NCBI RefSeq assembly: GCF_000699445.3
Contig: NC_067196.1
Coordinates: forward strand, 6,300,616-6,364,615
Direction: 5' to 3'
Origin: Schistosoma haematobium
Taxonomy: Eukaryota; Platyhelminthes; Trematoda; Strigeidida; Schistosomatidae
Length of the DNA stretch: 64,000 bases
Both the position numbers and the translations under genes were made by a program. The notes beneath the pieces are model-generated. The model ran no database searches. It saw only the letters and a list, made by a program, of their open reading frames with translations, and was not told where the DNA came from. The number at the start of each line of letters is the position of its first letter. Position 1 is the first letter of the stretch. Below, piece after piece: positions 49,855 to 59,021 of the stretch.

Positions 49855-50100
49855 GAACCCCAACCTTAACCCTCACCTAACCCTAAACCTTAACCCTCAA
49901 CTAACCCTTAACCTTAACCCTAAACCCTCACCTAACCCTAAATCCTCACCTAACCCTAACCCTTAACCCTAAACCCTCACCTAACCCCAACCCTAACTAA
50001 CCCTAATCCTAATCCCTAACCTTAACCCTAAACCCTCACCTAACCATGAACCTTAACCCTCAACTAACCCTAACCTTACCCGTAAACCTAACTCTAACCC
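49855..50100. repeat. Degenerate telomere-like (CCCTAA)n array
   Basis: About 245 bp of CTAACCCT, CCTTAACC, CCCTAAAC and CTCACCTAACC units. The CCCTAA motif is the complement of the TTAGGG telomere repeat, but it alternates with ACCCTCA and ACCTTAA variants so that a longer unit of roughly 18-24 bp recurs. It lies inside the Merlin-like element, not at a chromosome end. Confidence 0.85.
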
Positions 50101-50274
50101 AATATCAAAAATATGCTCACTAGTGACTGGCTTCACGAAGTATATCCTGGAGTTCTAGTGAGAAGTAGTGACCAGTGGAGTTCAACCAGGTCTGTTGTGA
50201 GGTAGTAACTCATTGAAGACAATGGTGAATGTGTCGCTCAATTTCGTGGATTGGTTGAAGTTAGACATTAACAC

Positions 50275-50450
50275 CGTTGGATGCCGGCTCAGTGGTCTAG
50301 TGGTTAAGTGCTCGGGCGCGAAGCCAGTAGGTCCTGGGTTCGAGCCCCGCGTGGTGCGGGATCGTGGACGCGCACCGCTGAGGAGTCCCGTACTAGGACG
50401 AAACGGCCGTCCAGTGCTTCCAGGTTTTCAATGGTGGTCTAGCTTCAACT
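50275..50450 (+). repeat. tRNA-like SINE with hammerhead (variant subfamily)
   Basis: GGCTCAGTGGTCTAGTGGTTAAG holds a consensus-like A box (TGGTCTAGTGG), and GGTTCGAGCCC (near 50337) is a B box, so pol III transcription is plausible. The hammerhead at 50372-50417 follows, then CTTCCAGGTTTTCAATGGTGG. Relatives at 10071 and 10640 are decayed. It is not a tRNA gene: no acceptor pairing or CCA-side structure closes after the B box. Confidence 0.85.
50372..50417 (+). ncRNA. Hammerhead ribozyme, variant type, core intact
   Basis: Core CTGAGGA 50378-50384, stem II GTCC/GGAC (50385-50388 with 50396-50399), GAAA 50400-50403, self-complementary stem III CGGCCG, cleavage triplet GTC 50409-50411. Stem I is GCACCG with CAGTGC, five pairs and one C/A mismatch. 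All invariant core positions are kept. Confidence 0.82.
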
Positions 50451-50724
50451 GACTCATGATTTCAATTCGTGAAAATTTCTAACCCAATAGACGAGTTTCT
50501 ATTCCATATGCATTGTGAATTCAGAACCTCTGAACCTTAATCAGACCTTAACAAGTTTTTAAATCATGTAAAAGAAGAATATCCACTGTAATTCATTACT
50601 TTCATATAATATATTTTCACTTTATACTAACTTTCTTCTGATTGGCTAATAATTGTCAAGGTCACCTAAGATTCGTTCAAAGGTCGTCCTTAAATTAGAG
50701 TCTCGCCATATTAGTCAGTACATG

Positions 50725-51095
50725 TTTTTATTTATTATTTGTTTTAACACATAGATATTGGTACAAGGAGGCACCAAATATATATGTGCCACACAGACCT
50801 CATATGGCATGTGTGAGGGCTGTGATACTGCCTGGGTTCCCAAACCGGAGCATGTGGTTTTCTTAGGGGGCCACTCCCCGAGCCTTCGACCTGAAGGTCT
50901 GATCCACAAGGCAGTGGAGCAACGTCATGAGATGCAGTCCCATGGGAGCCGGTGACCAACGATTGGTTATACGCCATTTGTTCCCTCAGGATACTGGAGC
51001 CCATATACACCATTGGTTTGGAATCAGGGTTTTCCAACTCCCCTAGGTGGACTCTCCATGTCCACCAACCCGGTTGAAGCGCCGGTTATTCGCTT
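50725..51095 (-). repeat. 0.5-kb AATAAA-tailed repeat, 3' part of an interrupted copy
   Basis: Nearly identical to the copy at 36315 up to CGCTTTTC near 51098, where it stops. The missing 5' part resumes at about 56050 on the other side of the Penelope-like/SR2-like insertion. Confidence 0.82.
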
Positions 51096-51119
51096 TTCAT
51101 TCAAATATTTCCCTTTATG

Positions 51120-53119
51120 CCCGACCGAAGCTGCTACCTTGACGCGGTGGTCGGGCTTGCCCATCGTGATGACCCAACCGAGCTATATTGGCTGGAACAT
51201 ATGTTCCTGTAGGTTCTACCATGCCAGGCAGGTCGATTGGTGAACGGTAAGACTAAAAGCAGCAACTCAAGGTCTGAGGGCGAAGTCGTACTGCTGACTG
51301 TAGAGAAGTGTGACAGCAGTAAGATGTTTCCCTCGGACAACCAGCATCTGCAGCAACGCTGCCTTCTCACAAGGAGGGGTGGGGTTATAAAAGGTCGACC
51401 CTAAAAATGTCACTCCTCACCTTACCTCACGGATTTCCGTCTCCGGCGATAAGGCCCTTTGAAGAACGGAGCTAACACGTCAAAAACCTTCCACAAAAAG
51501 GCCGTGCGCGACCGGCTTAATCAGTTGTCCCTTGGGCTCTGCGGTCACGCTGCCAGGTCGTCAAGACCAACACTAATCCAATTTCCTTTTCAGGTTCCTC
51601 AAGAAATACTCTTCCACGGTGTGGGCAGCCGGGAAGTGACATCAGCCCTCATACCCGTAACAACACACGAGACCAAGTTGGTCACATTCAAATCCTTCCT
51701 ATACCTCCTAATACCTCTCTTATCTCCATGAATAACCCTCCTCACGTCTCTTTATCACCTCGCACCGCTAGGGCAAACGATTCGAGTACGCGGAACGCTA
51801 TTCCTGGTCTCCTGAAACCACACTCTAAACTACACGTAGGAGCTTTTAACGTGCGAACACTTTGCCAAATAGGACAGCAGGCTTCCTTAGCTAGGACTTT
51901 AGAATCTCGCGCCATCGATGTGTGCTGCGTCTCCGAAACGCGCATACAGGATCCGAGTAACGTCATTCATTTGACCTTACCATGCCAAAATAAAGAACCG
52001 ACTCGATGTACGCTTCGTGTATCTGGAAGCCCTGATTCTGCTTTCCGTGGCCTCGCCGGCGTAGGTATAGCACTGATAGATGCTCGAAAACTCATTCCAC
52101 CTGACTCTGAACATAATGAAGAGCGGAGTCAGCTTAAGCGCAAGCTGACAAGAAGCCTACGCAATGATCGTGAACAGTGGTGGGCAGCGAAAGCAAGAGA
52201 GATGGAAAAGGCAGCGGCAATAGGTAATAGCAGACAATTGTTCATACTTGTTAAGGAAACCGGATTCAGGAACCCGACCGTTAGCTAAACAATCTCAGAC
52301 AAAGATGGACATATCATACATTCTCAATCGAGGAGATTGGCAGAACACTTTAGGGATCAGTTCAACTGGCCTTCAGCCACACTGCGCAGCAGTTCGTTCC
52401 GTCCTACTTTATGGCAGTGAAACATGGCCGGTAAGAGTACAGGATATTCATAGGCTACTAGTATTCGATCATAGGTGTCTTCGAAACATTGCTCGTATAT
52501 CCTGGGACCATCGAGTTAGTAATGCAGTTGTTAGGAAACGGGTACTAGGTAAGGATGGCAAATCGATTGATGAAGTGATGAAACTTCATCAGTTGAGATG
52601 GCTGGGACACGTGTTGCGTATGCCCAACCACCGACTGCCTCGACGTGCGATGTTCAGTGGTATAGGAGTAGGTTAGAAGAAAGCTAGGGGCGGCCGGACC
52701 AAAACATGGCACAAGTTCATGAAGTCACTGACAAGTGGTCTGATTCATGTTGGTAGGTGTAGACTACCTGGTTGGGGACCGCGAGATGAAAGCAACTGAT
52801 GGCTATAGACCTTGAGTGACATGGCTCACAATCGTTTGCAATGGCGCAGGTGCATCCAATCTTTGTGTTCTACCAAATTTTAATCTTCTGAATTCTTCAA
52901 GTCCCTTTCTTTTTTCTCTTTCCAAATTTATTTCACTGGATTATACTTCTTGAATGACATCTTCAAACCCTAATTTTTCTGATTACAGCTTATAATTTTA
53001 CTTCATCTAGCACTACGGGATTTGAATCGACCACTGCATCTCTGTGCTAATGTGGTGTGGCAACTCGAACTGATGTACGTACGTACGAAGTTCTACGTTG
53101 GTACTGACTAACTGACTGC
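51120..53119 (+). mobile_element. SR2-like RTE element, internally deleted, with 12-bp TSD
   Basis: Both ends are complete: 5' CCGACCGAAGCTGCTACC and 3' ACTGACTAACTGACTG. The flanks are TTTCCCTTTATG at 51108-51119 and 53120-53131. Compared with 16451-20361, two blocks are gone: most of the endonuclease (junction near 52070) and the whole RT core (junction near 52380). The remaining frames are the leader (51459-51731), endonuclease N-terminus plus linker (51728-52288) and the C-terminal segment (52248-52676, with RISWDHRVSNAVVRKRVLGK). Confidence 0.85.
51728..52288 (+). pseudogene. SR2-like endonuclease N-terminus fused to inter-domain linker
   Basis: A 186-codon frame starting [20 protein letters not shown], through [12 protein letters not shown] and [10 protein letters not shown] to GLAGVG, then directly into [20 protein letters not shown]. 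In the 16451 copy these two pieces are about 1.2 kb apart. The frame survives the deletion, but the catalytic half of the endonuclease is lost. Confidence 0.8.
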
Positions 53120-53135
53120 TTTCCCTTTATGAATT

Positions 53136-53480
53136 TAAATAAAGCAAGAACAGATATTGATGCAGGATAATATGGATCCAGAATATTTCGAGGTTTCTCG
53201 TCAGCTGCTTACAACCAAATATGTAATGGAATTTTACATTGAGATAAGAAATAGTGTAAAACAATTAACATAAATGAATGTAAATGATTGGAATGACAAA
53301 GGTTTATAATAATAACTATATATATATGCAAGAAAAGGTCAGAGGTTAATTAATGTTAGAATCAAGAAAAAAATTAAGGATGGGTGGTGTAATGGTTATA
53401 AATTATGTGATAATTTTGGAGATAGTGAAGGATTCATGGAATTGAGCAGTGATAAAATAGGTTACGCAATAACTGAATAG
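53136..53480 (-). repeat. Left inverted terminal repeat of the Penelope-like element
   Basis: Inverted copy of 55694-56038. Identity is high but not complete: GATGCAGGATAATATGG here against GATGAAGAATAATATGG (read in the same sense) at the right end. The hammerhead-like motif in it lies on the minus strand (core rc at 53198-53204). Confidence 0.88.
53174..53211 (-). ncRNA. Hammerhead-like motif in left Penelope repeat
   Basis: Reverse-complement counterpart of the right-hand motif, with the same CTGACGA core (53204-53198) and GAAA (53089-style spacing preserved, at 53189-53186). Confidence 0.58.
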
Positions 53481-53581
53481 ATTTTGGTTTTGTTCTTTTA
53501 CAAGTGTTTTAGTAAATGTCTTCAAGAATTTATGACTGGTTTTAGACTGAACATCGCGAATGAAAATTGTTATTGATTTAA

Positions 53582-55522
53582 ATATTGTATATCGTATTAA
53601 ACCATGTGGCATTTCCTACTAATCCAGGAAAATACATACAGAATTTATCGAGTAAAAAACCAAGTCGAATTGAAACTGAGACACTCTCCCTTGGATTCAA
53701 ATTTCATATCCCGAAAAAATGTAACAAAATAAACACAGAGACGCGGTTTGAATATTTATATCAACAGTTGTCAGACCTCAAACCCATGAACGACGTAAAG
53801 CAAAGTTGGTTTAAATCCAAATTAGTGGATATTACAAACCATCAAGCATTGGGAAAACTTATTAAAGACGAAACAATAATGCTACTTCGTCCGGATAAGG
53901 GTTCCGGTGTAGTCAATATCAACAGAGATGAATATATTAATAAAGTAATGTCCATTTTAAATGACTCCACTAGATTCGTCATCGATAATACCCAGAAAGA
54001 CTTAACAGATGCGACAGAGAAGCGTCTCTTAAAAAAGTTGAGAGAATTCTTTAAGAAAAATCTAATAGATTATCATACATATAACGAACTCAAACCAAAA
54101 GGGTCACAATTACCACAATTATATGGCCTACCCAAAATACATAAACCCGACATCCCGATAAGACCAATATTATCTATGACCAAATCACCCTTTCATAAAC
54201 TTGCCCGCTGGCTGACTAGATGCTTAGAACCAATCCGCAAGAACCTAGCAACCTACAGTTTGAAAGGTAGCTTTGGATTTGTACAAAAACTTGATAACCT
54301 TAATGTTTCTGACAAATTCATGGTCTCATTTGACGTCTCATCGCTCTTGACAAACATCCCATTGGAAGAAACGGCAGAGATCATATGTGAATATCCGGAA
54401 CTCCTGCCTTTACCAATCCATGAATTTAAACAGCTCCTGTTTTTGTGCACAAAAAACATAAAATTTAAATTCAACAATGTTCTATACCCCCAGATTGATG
54501 GAGTAGCAATGGGCAGCCCTTTGGGCCCAATTCTGGCCGACATATTTATGGGACACCTGGAACAAAAGAAACTTAAGCACGCAATCGATAGTACCATACT
54601 CTATTGTAGATATATTGATGACACGTTCCTTGTCTGCAACAATCACAAACACTCCACCAACTTACTCAGTCTGTTTAATAAAGCATACAAAGATATAAAA
54701 TTTACTATGGAACATGAGGTTGACGATAAATTCAATTTCCTAGATATTGGAATTAGAAGAACATCAGATGGTACATTACAAAGACACATTCATCGTAAAA
54801 ATACCTGGAGTGGAGTTTATCTCAATTATAAAAGCTTCTGTCCTATATGTTATAAAAAGGATATTGTACGAAACCTTTTTGACCGCTCACGCAAAATCTG
54901 CTCAAAGGAATGTCTTGAAGAAGAAATTGCTATAATCACCAACTGCCTACGTGAAAATGCATATCCGGAGAACTTCATGCACAAATATGCAAATACCGAC
55001 CCTCCGGTTAAGCATGATACAGTTGAAAAGAAAAACTGCTTCCTATACTTGCGCTTCAAAAGAGATGAAGTCACCGGAATAGTCAGTCACAGAATAAATT
55101 CCGCATTGAAGGTGGTCTACCCAGCAGCTAAACTGACGACGTTATGGGAAACGAACTGCTCTCTCAAACAAACTAAAATCGACAAGTCCTCTTTTCTCAG
55201 TAGATATAATTGGATTTACCAATTCACATGTACGTGCCACAACACATACATTGGAAGAACTGAGAGAAGGGTACATGTTCGCGTTTCTGAGCATGTTCCA
55301 AAAAACTTGAGCCTGAAAGGGACTAGGGCTCTCAATAGTGCAATAGCTCGGCATTTACTTGACACCGGACATACCATCAATATTCCGCACGCTTTTAAAA
55401 TTATCAGTAGGCAAAAAAGTACGGTTCCTCTCCGTTTTGCCGAAGCGATCGCGACAAGAAAACCTAAACCGGATTTATGTATTCAGAAAGATACAGTAGT
55501 TAATTTATCATTACCCTGGTAA
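53582..55522 (+). CDS. Penelope-like reverse transcriptase with GIY-YIG endonuclease, uninterrupted
   Basis: An open frame of about 645 codons, from just after TAA 53579-53581 to TAA 55520-55522. It has no convincing ATG at its left edge, so the N-terminus may be incomplete. RT motifs: LRPDKGSGVVNINRDEYINK, LYGLPKIHKPDIPIRPILS, SFDVSSLLTNIPLEE, DGVAMGSPLGPILADIFMGH and YCRYIDDTFLVC (YIDD catalytic box near 54610). The C-terminal endonuclease shows WIYQFTCTCHNTYIGRTERR then HVRVSEH (GIY-YIG type, with the Y-YIG and R residues). Cys-rich segment CPICYKKD precedes it. In this class RT primes at nicked DNA or chromosome ends. Absence of stops indicates a young copy. Confidence 0.9.
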   Translation: MLYIVLNHVAFPTNPGKYIQNLSSKKPSRIETETLSLGFKFHIPKKCNKINTETRFEYLYQQLSDLKPMNDVKQSWFKSKLVDITNHQALGKLIKDETIMLLRPDKGSGVVNINRDEYINKVMSILNDSTRFVIDNTQKDLTDATEKRLLKKLREFFKKNLIDYHTYNELKPKGSQLPQLYGLPKIHKPDIPIRPILSMTKSPFHKLARWLTRCLEPIRKNLATYSLKGSFGFVQKLDNLNVSDKFMVSFDVSSLLTNIPLEETAEIICEYPELLPLPIHEFKQLLFLCTKNIKFKFNNVLYPQIDGVAMGSPLGPILADIFMGHLEQKKLKHAIDSTILYCRYIDDTFLVCNNHKHSTNLLSLFNKAYKDIKFTMEHEVDDKFNFLDIGIRRTSDGTLQRHIHRKNTWSGVYLNYKSFCPICYKKDIVRNLFDRSRKICSKECLEEEIAIITNCLRENAYPENFMHKYANTDPPVKHDTVEKKNCFLYLRFKRDEVTGIVSHRINSALKVVYPAAKLTTLWETNCSLKQTKIDKSSFLSRYNWIYQFTCTCHNTYIGRTERRVHVRVSEHVPKNLSLKGTRALNSAIARHLLDTGHTINIPHAFKIISRQKSTVPLRFAEAIATRKPKPDLCIQKDTVVNLSLPW

Positions 55523-55693
55523 TCCATTTTATTTTTATTTTATTAGTGGGTTATTTGCGTAATCTTAATTATTTTTAAAACATTTATTTTGTGTTATATT
55601 CCCCTCCTTCCCCATTACCGAACTCGTAAACCAACTTTTCATTCACACATTTCCGCCCACTCATCCTCTGAAATTTTGTTAGCTTTTCAAATT

Positions 55694-56038
55694 CTATTCA
55701 GTTATTGCGTAACCTATTTTATCACTGCTCAATTCCATGAATCCTTCACTATCTCCAAAATTATCACATAATTTATAACCATTACACCACCCATCCTTAA
55801 TTTTTTTCTTGATTCTAACATTAATTAACCTCTGACCTTTTCTTGCATATATATATAGTTATTATTATAAACCTTTGTCATTCCAATCATTTACATTCAT
55901 TTATGTTAATTGTTTTACACTATTTCTTATCTCAATGTAAAATTCCATTACATATTTGGTTGTAAGCAGCTGACGAGAAACCTCGAAATATTCTGGATCC
56001 ATATTATTCTTCATCAATATTTGTTCTTGCTTTATTTA
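55694..56038 (+). repeat. Right inverted terminal repeat of the Penelope-like element
   Basis: Begins CTATTCAGTTATTGCGTAACC and ends TTCTTGCTTTATTTA. Contains the hammerhead-like motif in the sense of the ORF. Confidence 0.88.
55963..56000 (+). ncRNA. Hammerhead-like motif in Penelope terminal repeat
   Basis: Core CTGACGA at 55970-55976, a 2-bp stem II (GA/TC around AACC), GAAA at 55985-55988, a minimal self-complementary ATAT in place of stem III, and CAG/CTG as the start of stem I. The invariant core is present, but stems are very short, as in the minimal hammerheads reported from Penelope-like elements. Its mirror copy is at about 53174-53211 on the minus strand. Confidence 0.6.
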
Positions 56039-56044
56039 CATATG

Positions 56045-56205
56045 CTTATCGTCCTCTCAATTTAATAAACAACAGTAATGCTGTAAGTAGGCAGCGATTT
56101 GGAGTGCTCTGGCAGAGGCTTTATACGCGTGGCGTGTGAGAGCATTTCGAGAGTGAGAGTGGACTCTCGGCCGTAGCAGGGCATTTGGGGGCAGTCAGTA
56201 CATTT
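56045..56205 (-). repeat. 0.5-kb AATAAA-tailed repeat, 5' part of the interrupted copy
   Basis: Resumes with CCTCTCAATTTAATAAACAAC and runs to GCAGGGCATTTGGGGGC, exactly the part missing from the copy at 50725-51095. Confidence 0.78.
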
Positions 56206-56592
56206 TTACGATCATTGATTAACTTGTCATTTACTTAGAACTCGGTGGTTAATCTGAATAATGGTATAAAAAGCCACAACCTTTTTGTTTCCGCCCTAAC
56301 TAGCAGCACTACTTTAAGGGTAACTGATGGTCATACACTGTACTACTTGAACACACTGTTGGTTATCTATTCTACTCCATAAATAATCTGAATTTACAAA
56401 TGTCAAGGTAATAATTGTTGTATCATTATATCACTTTCCATGTAGCAGACAAATCTGCACTTCATGTAGCATGTGTACTAATTAATCGATGCTACATAAA
56501 ATCCATTCTGCTTTTAATTTCTATGTAGATCTATGCTTATTTTTTAATTTTCATATCAAAATTACTCATTTTCATCTTTTTTACTTGTCAAG

Positions 56593-58665
56593 GTAGAGAA
56601 AAGCAGCTTAGATTCCTCTCCTGAATTTCATGATCCTGGATATTATAATATGGAAAACAGGATAGAATCAGTTACTCCTTTACTTCATCGATTCCCATAT
56701 TCTATTGTATGGACTCCTATTCCCTTGTTAACGTATGCTGTCATATGTACTAACATCGCTACTAATTGAAGATGGTTTTTTCCTTTTATTGGACATATGG
56801 GAATCGCTAATTCATATGGTGTTATATATGATTTTGCAGGCCCTTATACTATTGGGGTAAATTTTAGTTCCCTGTTGTATTAACTTCAACACTTCTCTAT
56901 AGGAGGACCAAATGGCTTTTGGATGGCCAACGATGTATGTTTCACGACAATACAGCCTGATCTTCAATTTCCTTAGGTATTACCAACCCCATGCTAAACT
57001 GATTGGGAGTCGGGAAGTCTGGGACAATGCCATCTCTGAAGCGAATGAAGTTTATAAAGGACGAGTGGTATGTTGTTATGATTTTTCTAAAAACGTCTAG
57101 CTATAGTGTATCGTATTAAGTTACTATGCTATAGCTTATTGGTCTAAGCACACGATTTTCAGCAGTCGAGTCTCAAGTTTTGGTGTCAGTTTATCTTTCG
57201 GATGGTATCTCTGGCTTTCACACAAACGCCTGACGTAAAAGAACGTATTCTGAGTTGTCGAGTTGTGTAAAAATTTACTTTTATACATCTAACCTGTTGC
57301 TTTATGAGGTTGAAGCGCTCAGATACGATTAGGAGGTCTTAAATAACTCAGATTTTATCTTCTTGTAGTGAGTTATGTTTCTCATGGCTTAAGTGTGTGA
57401 GTATATATTTGTTTACTTGAATATATAAATATTGGTACTAGAGGCTACGAACACATATGCACAACACAAGTATTATCGAGGAATTCACTCAAAGACTTAA
57501 TATGATGACAACTGTTGGATTAAATGACGTCCTGAACAACAATCATTATTTATTTGAACACTTCGGTACATATGTACCACACAAATCACTTGATACGTAT
57601 GTGGGCTTTAATACTGCCCCGGTGCCCAAACAGAAGCAGGTGGTTTTCTTAGGGGGCCACACGCAGAGCCTTCAACCTGAAGGTCTGATCCAAAAGACAG
57701 TGGAACAACGTAAGGCGGTGCAATCTCATGGTAGTCGGTGACCAACAATTGGTTCATACGTCATTTATTCCCTGAGGATTCTGGAGACAGCCCACGCGCA
57801 CCATTGGTTTGGAATCAGGGTTTTACAGCTCCTCTAGGTAGACTCTCCTTGTTCACCAACCCTGTTAAAGCTCCGAACATTCGCTTTTCGTCCTCTCAAT
57901 TTCGTAAACAACGGTAATATTGCGAGAAGGTAGTGAGTAGGACTTCCATGACAGTGGCTGTATACGCGCGGCCATGTGAAGACATTTCGAGAGGGAGAGC
58001 GAACTCACCCCACCCTCGACCTTACTAGGGCATTTGGGGACTAAAGTCAATTCCTTGGTCGGGAATCGAAACCGAGTCTTCCATGTGTGAATATAGCATA
58101 ACACTTACTTCGAAACTATGCAAAAGAATTTAAATCTGTCTCTTTTTTGCATGGGGTTAGGCGATGTTTAATTTTTTCAATGAAGAACATTAAGGATACT
58201 TTTGTCGCTTATTATAAAATACTCATTCGTACCTCTACTTGTGATATTGATTATTTTGCCTAAAATACTGTCAGGAGTCAAATACATAAACCTTCACCTT
58301 GAGTAATAAGTTACAGCAACATTAATCGTATGTGAGTACACAGAAAACCAGATATTTTGTGTCCTGGTTTTCACATAGTGTATTCATATATTTTTCTAAA
58401 AATCAGTAGATTATTCTCATTATGATCTAATCTTTCTAGTGTCATATATGAAAGACTCTTATAAATCATAGTTTAGTAAAGCCTTCAATATCAAATGTTT
58501 TTCTTACGAAATGCAATATTCTTATTTCCTTTAGCATAACCTTTTTTGTGATAATTGTCATAGTCATGTGGCATATGCTTTCAACAAAATGCGATTTCAA
58601 GATAAGGGGAATTGGAATATGTTCAGTGTTACTGCATTATTATTCTTTCACGGAAAGTATGTTAG
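56593..58665 (+). CDS. TMEM222: TMEM222-like membrane protein, five exons (partial)
   Basis: Homologue of the TMEM222/RTE1 family of small endomembrane proteins, whose biochemical role is poorly known. Exons: 56593-56732 (RFPYSIVWTPIPLLT; an in-frame ATG lies at 56650), 56772-56856 (WFFPFIGHMGI and VIYDFAGPYTIG), 56903-56934 (EDQMAFGWPT), 56977-57067 (HAKLIGSREVWDNAISEANE then VYKGRV), 58535-58665 (HNLFCDNCHSHVAYAFNKMR and NWNMFSVTALLFFHGKYV). Phases fit throughout, and the CDNCHSH motif is the family hallmark. The first three introns are 39, 46 and 42 nt; the fourth is 1467 nt and contains a 0.5-kb repeat. The acceptor at 56592 and the true start are uncertain, and the last exon (the final membrane helix) was not found up to 64000. 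Confidence 0.9.
57420..58045 (-). repeat. 0.5-kb AATAAA-tailed repeat with extra 3' segment
   Basis: Minus-oriented copy in TMEM222 intron 4, diverged from the young copies. At its 3' side it carries an additional block (57470-57550, with AAATGACGTCCTGAACAAC) that also occurs next to the copy at 62140, and then a second partial tail (ATATAAATATTGGTACTAG near 57425). Confidence 0.72.
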
Positions 58666-59012
58666 GTAAGCTTTTTTTTCAGCATAAGCAAAAAGTGTTT
58701 TCATTTACGTTATCATTGGTTTACATGATTGACTCACAAAATATATGGATCTCTTAAGTTTTATTCCTGATTCATATTCAGTCCCTCATATATTGAAAAT
58801 ATTAATATTTTAACTTATAATTTTGTATATTTTCTGTGCAAATATGGCATTTAACTGCTTCAATTCAACATATTAGGGCATTATTCACAATTTCATACAT
58901 ACATTAGTCGATTACGTAGACTAATTCAGAGTATTTTATTAATTTGAAGTGTTGCAATTCATTTGGAAGATTTTTTAAAGGAATCTCCATCTATAAATAT
59001 ATAAGATAATAT
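58666..59012. other. Probable TMEM222 intron, nothing else recognised
   Basis: Follows the donor at 58666. No further exon recognised. Confidence 0.4.
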
Positions 59013-59021
59013 TATATTTTT

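Larger units (their letters stand above)
49540..50707. mobile_element. Merlin-like non-autonomous DNA element with 8-bp TSD, composite
   Basis: Ends are inverted: GGCGAGACTCTAATTTA at 49540 and its reverse complement (one or two mismatches further in) ending at 50707. Both ends are flanked by ATATTAGT (49532-49539 and 50708-50715). An 8-bp duplication with ends starting GG fits Merlin rather than hAT (ends usually CA or TA). No transposase frame is present. The 5' terminus occurs twice (49540 and 49692). From 49692 the inverted repeat extends for about 155 bp, ending near 49850 and matched by 50550-50707. Inside are a telomere-like array (49855-50100) and a hammerhead SINE (50275-50450). Confidence 0.78.
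53136..56038 (+). mobile_element. Penelope-like element with 345-bp inverted terminal repeats
   Basis: About 2.9 kb. Left repeat 53136-53480 and right repeat 55694-56038 are inverted copies of each other (for example AAATAAAGCAAGAAC at the left edge and its complement at the right edge). They flank one long ORF encoding a Penelope-type RT with a GIY-YIG endonuclease. Both repeats contain a hammerhead-like motif, as known for repeats of Penelope-like elements. The left boundary may extend to about 51095, with the SR2-like copy inserted in it. Confidence 0.88.

Noticed and set aside
49855..50100. True chromosome end or CRISPR-like array
   Set aside because: The array is enclosed by a DNA element with TSD and ordinary sequence on both sides, and lacks regular spacers.
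50283..50360. tRNA gene
   Set aside because: A and B boxes are present, but no cloverleaf closes and a hammerhead follows directly; it is the head of a SINE.
56912..57100. Single 62-codon ORF as a separate gene
   Set aside because: It reads through a 42-nt intron; splicing restores the TMEM222 alignment.
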